Assembly: GCA_025917655.1 (NCBI GenBank)
Contig: CP084618.1
Coordinates: 372,001 to 436,000 of the forward strand
Direction: 5' to 3'
Source of the DNA: Chlorella sorokiniana
Lineage: Eukaryota > Chlorophyta > Trebouxiophyceae > Chlorellales > Chlorellaceae
DNA: 64,000 nucleotides
Part shown: one piece after another, positions 21,927 to 32,258 of the stretch
Layout of the letters: every line of letters begins with the position of its first letter
Numbering within the stretch: position 1 is the stretch's first letter
Translations under genes and position numbers: made by a program
Notes under the pieces: generated by a model
The model's database searches: none
Told to the model about the DNA's origin: nothing
The model's input: the letters and a program-made list of their open reading frames with translations, nothing else

Positions 21927-24900
21927 TCATGCCCTCCTCTTCGTGGCTGCAGCGCCGGCCTCGCCCGCCAGCCCGGCCCGCTTCTGACCCGCCGCCTGCT
22001 GGCTCTTCTCCTGCTTGAGCCTCTTGTTCTGCTTCAAACCTGCCTTCACCTGCCCAGCTGGCTGCTGGATCTCCTGCTCCTTCTTTTTCTGCTTGCCATC
22101 GGCCTGCTGCCCGGTCCCAGGCTCGGAGGCTGCCGCCAGCAGCCCCTCCAGCCGCTGCAGCACCCCCGCTGGCTTGGGGCTGCCAGCTGCGGCATCCAGG
22201 GCCGCCGCCACTGCGCGCCTCGCTTCGCTCCAGCCGTCGCCATCGCCGCCGCCGCTGCGCAGCAGCCCGGCCGCCCGGCAGGCCTCCGCCAGCTGGCAGG
22301 CCACCCTGGCGGCCTCCGCCTGGCGCTGCGCCTTGCCGAAGGGGCCCGCCACCGCCGCACGCACCGCGGCCGCCGCCGCCGGCCCGCAGCCCGACAGCAC
22401 GCCCGGCGTGGAGGACCCTCCTGCCTGCAGCAGTGCATGTTTCCAAGGAGGAGAGGGAGGAGGGAGGGAGAGTCATATGAGCATGAGCGGCAGAGCAGCG
22501 GCAGCACTGCGCATGAGGCTCACGCCTCGGCTGCTGCCAACAACCTGCCGTGCTCCCCAGCCCCCTGCAGCGCCCCTTCCTGCCCTCCGCAACGCAAGGG
22601 CAAGCATCACGCGCGCGCATGTGCCTCTAAAAGCGGGAACGCAGACAAAGGTATCGAGCACCCGTTGTGAACGCTCCCAAGCACGACTCCCCCTCTTTCC
22701 CCACAGCGAGCGCCCTCCCTCCTCCTTTCCCCACAAGCGAGCGCCCTCCCCCAACGGGCCCGCACCTTGAGCGCCGCCGCCAGCAGCGCCAACGCCTCCA
22801 GCCGCACGTACTCGTTGCGCGCCGCCGCCACGTGGCCCAGCAGGGCGGGCAGCAGCGCGGGCGCCAGGGCGGGCACGCGGCGCAGCAGCCCCTCCAGCTG
22901 GCCCCGCTGCAGGCGGCTGCGTTTCTTCACCAGCAGGTCGCGCTGGGCCGCCGCCGCCGCGCTCTCCACACCCTGAACGCGGCAACGGGGAGGCAGCAGC
23001 GGGGTGAGGGCGGCGGGGAGGACAGGCAGGGGGGGGAGGGACGGGGGGGGAGGAGGATGCACCGGGAGTGTGTGGTTTGTGTGTGAGGGATACGAATGCA
23101 GGAAGGGCAGGCGGAACGGCGGGTGGAAAGCGCGTCGCATCCGGTCAAGGCACGTCCGCCCCGCCCCTCCCAACACCCCCCCCGCCCCCTCACCTTGGCC
23201 CGGCACTCGGCGTCGGCCGAGGCGGCGGCGGCGCGCTGCACGAACACGTAGGCGGCGGCGGCCGCCTGAGCCACGCGCTTGTCGGGCGCGCGGGAGGCCA
23301 GGTGCAGGGTGCGCCGCAGCGCCGCCTCGGCCTCGGCGGCAGCCAGGCCCGCGCCCGCCGCCTCGGCCCGGGCGCCGCACACCCGCTTCACCAGCAGGCC
23401 AGTCAGCCGCTCCGCCAAGGGCTGGTGCCCCCGGGCGGCTCGCGCTGGCCAGCGCCGACAGCAGCGGGGCGACGGCGCCGGGCAACAGCGGGCTGGCGGG
23501 GACCTGCGGCGTGTGAGAAAGGGCGGCGTGATGCGTGCATTAGGTGCCTGCTCGTCTTCCTCGGTGTGGTGGGCGGCGGGGGAGGGGTTGCTGGGGGCTG
23601 GCGGACAGCTGTCCTCCTGCTCAACACAGCCACCCCCACCCCCAACTCCCCACCCCGCTGCCACCGCCCCAGCCCTCGCAGACGGTACGGTCACCCACCC
23701 GCTTGCAGTACGCCTCCACCAGCGCCGCCACCCGCATCTTGAAGTTGACCAGCTCGGTGCGGGCCGCTGCCGCGCGGCCGCCGCCCCCGCCCCTCCCGCA
23801 GGCTGGCAAAGTAGCCCGCCAGCTTGGAGTCCAGGCGGAACATGGCCTCATCTGCGGTACAACAGGGCGGTACAGCAGCGCGGTCAGCGCCCGCAGGCAC
23901 CGAAACAAGAAAGCAGGTCTGGCGGGAGGGGTGGGCTGCCACAATAGTTCAGGAGAGGTGCCAGCTGGTGGGGCGCATTTTGGCAGGGCAGTACACAGGC
24001 GATACAGCCGGGTGTCGTTCTGAGTAGCAAGCCTGGCGCACAGCCCCCACCTGACATGTCCTCGTCGTCACTGCCGCCCGCCTGCGCCGCCGTGTCGCCG
24101 CCGTTGGCCCGCCCTCCTTCATCCCCGCTGTCATCCTCGTCCTCGTCGCTGGCGGAGCCCCCTCTTCCTTGTCGCTGTCGCTGCCGCCCTCCTCCTGCCC
24201 ATCCACTGCCATGCCCCCTTCCTCCTCCTCTTCTTCCTCCTCCTCCTCCTCCTCCTCTGACGACGCATACACGTCCTCGCCGTCGCCGCCCTCCAGAGGC
24301 TTGCCCAGCACGCGCAGCATGTCGGCCATGCCTGCGTCCCACAAACACATGGAAAAAGGTAGGCAGTAAAAAGGGGATCAAGTGTGGGGGTTGTGTTGGT
24401 TGCGTGCGCGCGGCCTCACAACCCACCAGGCAGAGCCACACCGGCGCACAGGAGGCTTTGAATCACCCCCGCCCCTCCCACACACACACAGACCCACACC
24501 CACCTGTGGCGGTGAGGTCCTCAGCAAAGGCGCGGAAGGCGTGCTCGGCGGCGTCGCGCAGCGGGGCCGAGGGCAGCGGGGCGGCGGCGCGCGCCAGCAG
24601 GCTCAGCAGCACATCCATCAGCGTGTCGTGCCAGTGCGGCGCCGCCTCGCCCCCCTTCGCTGCCATCATCGTCGCCCTCGCCGACGCCGTCGCTGCTGCT
24701 GCGCTCGCCGTCGCCGCCGCGCTTGTCGGCGCCGGGCTGCGGGGCGGGCGGCCCTCCACCGCCACTGCCACCACGGCATCCAGGTCGGCAGCCAGGCCGG
24801 GGTCGGCTGAGGCCGGGTCCGCCAGCGTGTGCAGCAGCAGCAGGCGCAGCAGGTGCAGCAGCGCGCGTGCGCGCTGCTGCCGCGCTGGCGGCCCCCGTGG

Positions 24901-26465
24901 CGGCCGCCGCCAGGCGCGCCAGCACGCCCTGCAGCGCGTCGGCGGCGTCGGCGGCGGCCGCCGCCGCACGCTCGTCGCCCGGCGGCGGGGTGGCCAGCGT
25001 GGCGGCGCCGCTGCCCCGCAGCTGCACCACGTAACCCACCACGCCCGCCAGAAACTCCTGTCCCTGCTGCGCCTGCTGCGCCTGCTGTACCTGCTGCTGT
25101 GCGCCGCCGCCCTTGCCGTGCTGCGCCGCCGCCTTGTCCAGCGAGTCTGCCAGGGTCAGCAGGCGCGCCGCGCACAGCTGGCGCTGCGCCAGCGGCACAT
25201 CGGCGGCGGCGGCGGCCGCTGCACGCACCTCTGCGTCCTTGCTCTGCGCGGCGGGCAGGCAGAGGGGCGGTACATGGATGTACCGTGGGAAGCAACGCCC
25301 GATCGGGGCGGGGAGGCCAACCCGCAACGCCCTCCCAGCGCGTCCAGTACACGCAATACACGCCCATGCAGACGCTCTGTCGCTGTTCTGCCGTTTTCCG
25401 GACAGCTGGCTGCGCCCGCCGATGCTCTGTTTGCACCCGCCGAAGGCCCCCCGCCCCCTCGAGCTGCCCCAGCCCACCTTCTTGGCGGCGGCGGCGTCCA
25501 GGCGGAAGAGGGCGTGCAGGGCCAGGAAGCGCAGCACGGCGTGCTTGGCGGCGGCGGGGCGGCCGCCTGGCGCACCACCCCCGCCAGCTGCTCCACCGAC
25601 CACTGCAGCTGCTGCGCGGCTGCCGCCGCCGCCTCGCCGCCGCCGCCCTCCTCCCGGCTTCGCCGCCGCCGCCCCAGCCTGCGCGGCGGCCGCCAAGAAG
25701 GTGGCCTGCAGCTGCTGCACGTACCGCTCCAGCTCCTCGCCGGCTTGCTTGGCGCCGTCGGTACCGCCTGCGTCTATCACAGCGGTACCGCCGACGCCGT
25801 TGCCCTGGCCCTCCTTCTCCTTGTCCCGCCCCGCGGCAGCGCCTCGCGCGTAGCGCTCCAGATCGGCGCCGCCGTGACGCTGCAGCGCCAGCGACACAGC
25901 TATGCGCAGCTCTGCCGGATGGGGGAGGAGAGGGGGGCTGGTGACCTTGGTCTGAGTGGGAGGGCCGTTGCAGCGCCGCAGAATGGCAGGGCGGGAAGCA
26001 GGGGCCGCGGCCGCGGAAGCAGCAGCACGGGGCCCTGCTGCGGCACACACGCCGGCACGCTGCTGGAACAGACAAACAACAGATTTGAACAGGCAAGCGA
26101 AGGCAGAAAAGGCTGCCTGCGGCCGGGTGTGCAGGCGGGTGTGCAGACACCCACCCGGCACAGCGCCCGCGCAGCGCGCCGCCACCCGCTCCATCGCCTT
26201 CTTGGCGGCGGCGTGCAGGTGGCTGTCGCTCTTGCGCAGGTTGGTGGCCAGGCAGCGCAAAAGGCGGGGGTCAGCACCAGCGGCACGTGCTCCGGCCTGC
26301 AGGCCACAACGGCAGGAGAGGAGTGAGCGATGGCAGGTGCAGCCTTGCACACACCTATCCTCCCCCACCCACGCACACATAGGTGACCCTTCCCTCCCCA
26401 CCACACCACACATGGTGCGCCCCTCCCCCGCACCCCTGCCCCACACACATTAGCCCCCCCACACA

Positions 26466-26510
<45 letters not shown>

Positions 26511-28740
26511 GAAACAGCTCACCCCAGGTGCGGCAGCAGCAGCATGAAGAGGGTGAGGGCCAGGTACTTGCGCTCGTGGCTGGAGCCCACCAGGTCGCCG
26601 TCGACAACCACGCCCCAAAACGCGTCTAGCGGGGCCGCCAGCGGGCGCACGCCCCCGCCGCTGCTCTTGCCCCGCTTGTCCTGCGTGCCAGGGTGTGGGT
26701 GTGGGGGTGTGTGGAGGGGGTGACTGATTGGGGGAGCAGGCGTGGACGTCAGACGGCAGAGGGCGAGAGCAGAAGGACAAAGGCTGCCGGCCGAGGAGGG
26801 ACAGGCGGGGAGGCAGCGGCGTTGCTGCCGGGCAAGCGATCGCGAGCTGGGCTGCACAGCCAAGAGAAAGCACCTTGTCGGCGCTGAATCCCGGCATGAG
26901 CAGCGCCAGCAGGGTTGGCCACACGCTGTGCAGGCGGGGGTGGGCCGCCGTGGTGGCGCGCAGCGCGGGCAGCAGCGCCGCCAGGTGCTGCCGCGAGAAG
27001 AGCGCTGCGGCGGCGGCCGCGGCCGGCGCGCGCTGCCCGCCGCGGCGGCCGGCGAGGCGAAGAAGTCGGCGGGGGCGGCGCCTCGCGGCAGCAGCGGGCA
27101 GGCCGCCGCCGTGCGGGGCGGCAGACGGGGCCAGAGGTGCAGGGCCAGCAGCAGAGACTCGGGGTGGCGGCCTCGGGGGCGGCGGCCAGCCAGGGTGCCA
27201 GCGGCGCCCTTCGCCTTCCACCAGCGCCGCCAGAGCGGCGTCATCCACGGAGGCACACAGTTCCAAAAGCACGGCCGCTGCAACAAGCAGGGCCCAGCGC
27301 CGGGGGCCAGCAGAGCGGGTGAGCAGCGCGTCAGGACGGCGGCCGGCAGCAGCAGCGGGCGGCCTCGCTTTCCTCGCTCAAGCTGCCGCCGCCCAGCTGC
27401 CGCCCAGCTGCCCAGCTTCTACAGCGGCAGCAGCGGCAGCGGCGGCGGCGGCAGCCCCACCCGCCGCCTCCCGCAGGAACGATTTCTTCTGCGCCGCGCC
27501 ACCAGCGCCGCCGCTACGTGCGTCGCCAGGGCGCCGTCCAGCGGCCGCCCGAGCGCAGCACGGCGGCGTACCCAAAGATGCGGCCCAGCAGGGCCTCGCG
27601 CAGCTCGGAGCCCTGCCAGGGAGGTGGGGGCCGGGAGCCGGGTGTTGGAGAGGTGCCGCTGCGTATTTGTGTGCATGCAGCGCTGGCTGGCCTCGCAGCG
27701 CGCAGCCGCCGCCCTGCAGCCTCCTGCCAGCCCCCACCCCAACCACCACCATTCCCCCAACCAGGCCTTGAGCTCTCTGACATGACAGTGTGATGCGGGG
27801 CTGCTGGGCTGCCAAGCTTCCAGTTCCCGCCCACCCCTCAGCCCAATGCCCCCGCTGCCCTGCCCGGTTGCTTGGCCGCTGCTTCAGCTGCCCGGCAAGC
27901 AGCGCCCCACCTTGCCCGCCGGCTCCAGCAGGCCCTCCACCACCGCCACCGCCTCTGCGGGGCCCACCGCAGAGGTGCCCGCCAGCAGCGCCGCGATGGC
28001 CAACGAGAAGCCCTGGCGGGCGCCCTGCCGGCTGGAGCCCAGTCCCGGCACAGCCGCTTGAAGGCGTACACCTGTGTGAGTGTGTGGGTGGGGGAGGGGG
28101 GAGGGTGGAGGGGGAGAGGCCTCGAAGCGTCCTTCCGGCCGCCCAGTGCGGGAGGGCCACGCGTCGGCACAGCTGCCGACGCAGGCTGACGCCCGCTGTT
28201 GCTGGCAGCCGCTGCGGCAATGGAATGTTGAGACAAAGCACAGCGCGCGGGCGCGGACCCACCATGTGGGGGCAGCAGCGGCGGAGGGCTCGGTCGGCGG
28301 CGCGGGCGCCGCCCTCCCGCGGCGGCGCGCCGTCGTCGTCCTCGTCGCTCTGCTCTGCACCCGACTCCGCCTCGAACTCCTTCTGCTCCTTCAGCAGCCC
28401 GTCCACCAGCGCGACAGCCGCCTTTTGGCGTGCCGCCTGCAAGGCCGCAGGGCGGAAGCGTCGAGCCGGGCGGCAGCAGGCGACAGCGTGCCGCCACACA
28501 GGTATGGCCGGCGGCGCGACGGCTACAGGGAGTGCATGCATGTCGTCTCACCTCATCCAGCGATGCCAAGTCCCAAAAGTGCGCCAGCAGCTGGCGGGGG
28601 CAGCAGAAACGAGCGACAAAGTTGAGGCATGCAGTAAAGCACTTGCGGCGGTGCACATAATCGCACCCACAGTCATCACAACCGACAAGTTACATGCTCA
28701 CCGTGTCTCCCGCCGTAAGGGCTGACACCTGCCCCGACAT
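21927..28740 (-). CDS. POL5: POL5/MYBBP1A family nucleolar protein
   Basis: Large HEAT-like nucleolar protein of the yeast Pol5 / animal MYBBP1A family, linked to rRNA synthesis; not a true polymerase. A tiny first exon (28740-28702) encodes MSGQVSALTAGDT. The next starts LLAHFWDLASLDE, the family hallmark, and continues AARQKAAVALVDGLL. Further minus-strand exons: GSSRQGARQGFSLAIAALLA, HLAALLPALRATTAAHPRL, PLAAPLDAFWGVVVDGDLVG, HERKYLALTLFMLLLPHLG, LATNLRKSDSHLHAAAKKAM, WHDTLMDVLLSLLARAAAPL, an acidic poly-Glu segment (24199-24261), DEAMFRLDSKLAGYFASLRE, ELVNFKMRVAALVEAYCKR. The C-terminus is Lys/Gln-rich (NKRLKQEKSQQAAGQKRA) and ends TKRRA at 21927. At least 13 exons. Frame slips of one base are present in several exons. 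Divergent with RNASEH2A. Confidence 0.85.
24199..24261 (-). repeat. TCC/GAG triplet tract encoding poly-Glu in POL5
   Basis: A run of CTC/TCC triplets on the plus strand reads as a run of about 13 Glu with flanking Asp/Ser/Glu on the minus strand. Such acidic tracts are normal in this family. Confidence 0.85.
26461..26509. repeat. (CA)n microsatellite in a POL5 intron
   Basis: About 49 bp of CA with a single interruption (ACC near 26472), right next to a splice donor of POL5 (minus strand, near 26515-26522). Confidence 0.9.
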
Positions 28741-29002
28741 TGGCGCTGGCGGGTCGCTCGATAGCCTGTCTTGGCTTCACACACTGTCAATTGCTCTGTC
28801 TCATTTTAAAAGGCTTGCTTTGCGCGACAAGGTGTCGTTCCAAGCCACGTGGCGCCAGCGGGCTCCTTGCCGGCGTTCGTTTCGCGTCGTTGCCGTGTAT
28901 CAATGCATCTTGTGAATCTGCCGACCTACACGCTATCCGTTTATGACTAGAGCACATCCCAATCTCTCGATCAAGCGCTCCACCCGCTTCGAAACTTGAA
29001 AA
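28741..29002. promoter_or_regulatory. compact divergent promoter of POL5 and RNASEH2A
   Basis: 262 bp between the POL5 ATG (28740, minus) and the RNASEH2A ATG (29003, plus). It is visibly lower in GC than the genes, with TTTTAAAA-like and AT-rich patches near 28804-28812. Confidence 0.55.
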
Positions 29003-31620
29003 ATGGCGGACAGCAGCGAGTCAGAGGCGCCGCAATGGTACAAGGAACCATGCATGCTGGGCATAGGTGAGACGACAGTGCAGGAGGGCGCCACTAACCA
29101 GCTGCTGGCGCCTGGCGGTGCCAGCCGCTGCGTTCTTGACCTTGGCCTTGCCGCCCGCCCTGCCGCAGATGAAGCCGGCAGAGGGCCCGTGCTTGGACCA
29201 AGTGAGCTGAAGGGGACGGTTCCGGGTCGTTTCCTGGCATGTTTGAGGCCGTGGCGGTGTTTTGCTTGCTTACTTGGCAACATACATGGTATCACCAGCT
29301 GCTGCGCTTCCCCGCCGCCTGCAGTGGTGTATGCCACGGCCTTTGCGCCCATCAGCCGAAACAAAGAACTGAAAGCCATGTAAGCGGGGCAGGCAGCTGG
29401 GTGCGGTGGCATGCCGAGCTTTCCAGTGCGGCCCCCCGTCCTCCGCCCGCGTCTGCTGCTGCCTGCACCCACCGCCCGCTCTGCACCCTTTCCTGCCACC
29501 CTTGCCTGCCCCCAGGGGCTTTGCCGACTCCAAGACCCTGAGCGAGGAGAAGCGGGAGCGGCTGTACGCCGCCATCCAGGCGGGCGGCGACCTGCTGGGC
29601 CAGCGAGCCGACGTGCTGTCTGCCGCCTTCATCTCAGGTGCGGTGCTGTGCACGACGCGCCGCCAGCGCCCTGCCGCGCCCCCTTCCTCGGCCGCGCTAG
29701 CAGGCAGCAGGCAGCGCAGCCGTGCCTATCGAGCTGCTGTGTTCAATTGCCGCGGCCTGGCTGCGCGTGAAACGAGCCGCGCCGCCACGCCATGCCACAA
29801 CCGGCGCCCCCGCCGCAGGCAAGATGCTGGGGCGGGAGCGCGTGTCGCTCAACGCGATGGCCTTTGAGTCCACCTGCGGCCTGATCGAGGGCGTGCTGGC
29901 GGCGGGGGTGAACCTGGCTGAGGCTTACATCGACGCCCTGGGGGACACCTCCAAGCACCGGGTGGGCGGGGTGGTGGGTGGGTGTCACGGGTGGGTGGTG
30001 TGGGTGGCTGTGAATCTCCATTCATGTTGGGTGGGGTGGTGGGTGGCTGTGAAGGGTGGCTGGTGTGGGTGGCTGTGACGGTGGGTGGGCGTGAAGGGTC
30101 GGTGGTGTGAGGGGTGGGTGGGGCTGCGGTGGCTGTGAAGGGTGGGTGGTGTCGGTTGGGCGAAGGCTGAAGGGCCTGGGCCAGTTGCCAGCAGTCTGCG
30201 ATGTTCCTCTGCTTGTGTTTGATACCAGGGAGGCATCCGTGTGGGCGCGGCATCAGCACAAACTCTGTCCCTTGCCTAAGAATGAGGGACAGGGTGTGGG
30301 GTGCACCCGGCCCTGCTCCTTGCTCCACCGCCGTGCCACCCCATGCAACCGCACTGGGCCTGGAGGGGCGCCCAAGCGCCTGCCGGCCCGCCTTGACTGC
30401 ATGCCTCCGTCGCATCCATACCCACCAAGCCCCCTTCATGCCACCTTCCTTCCCTGGACCATGCACCTATGTTCAAGTAGTTCATGTCACCATGAACCCC
30501 ACAATCTTGTGCAGGACCGGCTGTCCCAGCGCTTCCCGGGAGTGAAATTTGTTGTGGAAGCCAAGGCAGACGCCACCTACCCCATCGTCTCCGCAGGTGC
30601 GGGCCGTGGGCGGCGGCGGTACCACCGGGCCGGGGGCAGGCGCCCGGTTGCCAGCCCCGCTTTACTCTTGCTCTGCTCGCGCTAGTTACCCAGCCCCTTG
30701 CCGGAGAGTCTGAGCCTCACCCATTCGCATCACACAATCCCCTTGGCTGGCTGCACATGTGTGCCGAGATGCACCGGCCAGTCTGGCTTCAGCACCTCTT
30801 CCCCCTCTGCCCCCTGCGCCCTGCCAGCCTCCATCGTGGCCAAGGTCACCCGAGACCGGGCCCTGCGCGAGTTTGTGTTTGAGGAGGCAGCAGCGGGCGG
30901 CGGCGGCGGCGGCGGCACCAGCGCCCGGCCCTGTCCGCCGACTTTGGCAGCGGCTACCCAGCGGGTGAGGGCGCCCCTGTGCTCGTGGAGCTTTCAACCG
31001 CCCCTGTGCGCGCCCTGCCATGGCATGCGTGCCCCTCCTGGTCACCACGCCACGCCACAGCCCACAGTACGCCGTTGGAAGGGCCCCTGGCTTCTGCTTC
31101 AGCACAAACGCACGCCTGAACTGCCCGCAAAGGGGCTCCCCTTCCCAGCCCGCAACGAAGCTCCCTCTCACCACCAGCAAAGAGCCCCGTCCCCCCCCCC
31201 CATCCTCCCGCCCCCGTCCTCCCCGCCACGCAGACCCCGACACCAAGCGGTGGCTGGAGGCCAGCGTCGACCGCGTCTTCGGCTTCCCCTCCCTCGTGCG
31301 CTTCAGGTGCGGCAAGGCAAGGCCTGCCCTGGCCGCGCTCCTTGGTCGGGTTAGGCGGCATTGCGCTGCTGCGGTGCCACGCCTCAATCGTTCATGCACG
31401 CCCTGGCCCCGCCCCCTTCGCTTCCCGCGCCGCTAGCAAGCCGTCTGTTGAGCAACCAGTCAACCATCATACACTTTGCATGATTGATGAACTTTGCTGT
31501 AAAAACGTGCTCCCTCCGCTGCAGCTGGAATACGTGCAATCCCCTACTGGAGCAGCATGCCGTGCCGGTGCGCTTTGAGTGCGACGCCGACGACGCACCT
31601 GGCCAGCAGCTGCTGACCTT

Positions 31621-31655
<35 letters not shown>

Positions 31656-31741
31656 GGGTGGCGGCGGCGGCGTCCAGCGGCGCGCGGCGCCACTCGTACT
31701 TCCGCGCCCGCAAGCTGCAGCGGGTGCAGGCCTGCTTTTGA
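29003..31741 (+). CDS. RNASEH2A: ribonuclease H2 catalytic subunit A
   Basis: Removes ribonucleotides and RNA:DNA hybrids from genomic DNA. Exon 1 (29003-29066) gives MADSSESEAPQWYKEPCMLG. Exon 2 gives DEAGRGPVLGP with the catalytic Asp-Glu pair. Then YATAFAPISRNKELKAM, GFADSKTLSEEKRERLYAAI, an exon ending EAYIDALGDTSKH (catalytic Asp), RFPGVKFVVEAKADATYPIV (catalytic Asp) and ASIVAKVTRDRALREF. The final exons read DPDTKRWLEASVDRVFGFPS and WNTCNPLLEQHAVPVRFECD. In the ASIVAK exon the expected ALSADFGSGYPA is one base out of frame near 30930. Two Gly runs (30898-30918, 31621-31660) come from GGC repeats. The stop at 31739-31741 is also the left breakpoint of the duplication array. Confidence 0.93.
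29958..30165 (+). repeat. G-rich minisatellite in an RNASEH2A intron
   Basis: About 200 bp of diverged repeats of the type GGTGGGTGG(T/C)GTGGGTGGCTGTGA, beginning at the splice donor after the DTSKH exon. Runs of GGG and GGTGG on the transcribed sense strand could form quadruplexes. Confidence 0.8.
31621..31660 (+). repeat. (GGC)n tract encoding poly-Gly in RNASEH2A
   Basis: About 12 GGC codons in the last exon, between a conserved core and the C-terminal ARKLQRVQACF. Not present in RNase H2A of other organisms that I know of. Confidence 0.85.
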
Positions 31742-32258
31742 AGGTGCCTGGGACGGCCTGCACACTGCCTTGTCGGCTTGAACGCCACCCGCAGCACGAT
31801 GTGCTCGCCGTTGGAGATGCCGCCCCTGCACGCCGCCAGACCTGCAGGTGGTGTGTGTAAGGGGGCGGTGTAATGTGTGTGTGTGGCAGTTAAAAGGTGG
31901 GGGCAGGAACACCCAAGGGGCAGAGGCTGTGGTGGGGCGTGTGAGGGCGCAGCTCATCCGTGCCCCTTGAGCACGCCCCGCCCTCAGCACAGCAGCCAAC
32001 AGGAGGAGGGCATTTAGCCGTCCATGCGCTGCCGCACCCTCACTGGACCATCTGCAAGGTGCACGACTCAGTGCCAGAAGCCTTTCACGATCTTTACACT
32101 ACAGGCGGGCATGTGTGCACGTGTACCTCCGCATGCGCGGGCAGGAACCTTTAAATGCCACCGCTGCTGTTTTGGCGGCAGCCCATATGTATTGATCGCG
32201 CGTCTTCTTCTTCATCTTCTTTGATCACGGCCTCCTTTGGTCAGTTGATGCCCCTGAT
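31742..32258. pseudogene. relic of chorismate synthase 3' end plus MYND1 promoter
   Basis: 31742-31774 matches the sequence found after the POL5 relics at 40557 and 45634. 31775-31855 matches, in minus orientation, the start of the chorismate synthase last exon ([17 protein letters not shown] region, 46175-46245), but most of that exon is missing. 31856-31960 matches the following intron. From about 31990 the sequence becomes the conserved MYND upstream region. TGTAA at 31856 may serve as the RNASEH2A poly(A) signal. Confidence 0.75.

Noticed and set aside
24056-26326. A plus-strand open frame of about 750 codons opposite POL5.
   Set aside because: It is antisense to recognised POL5 exons, rich in Arg/Pro/Ser/Ala low-complexity sequence, and has no family resemblance. 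Long antisense frames are expected in GC-rich DNA.
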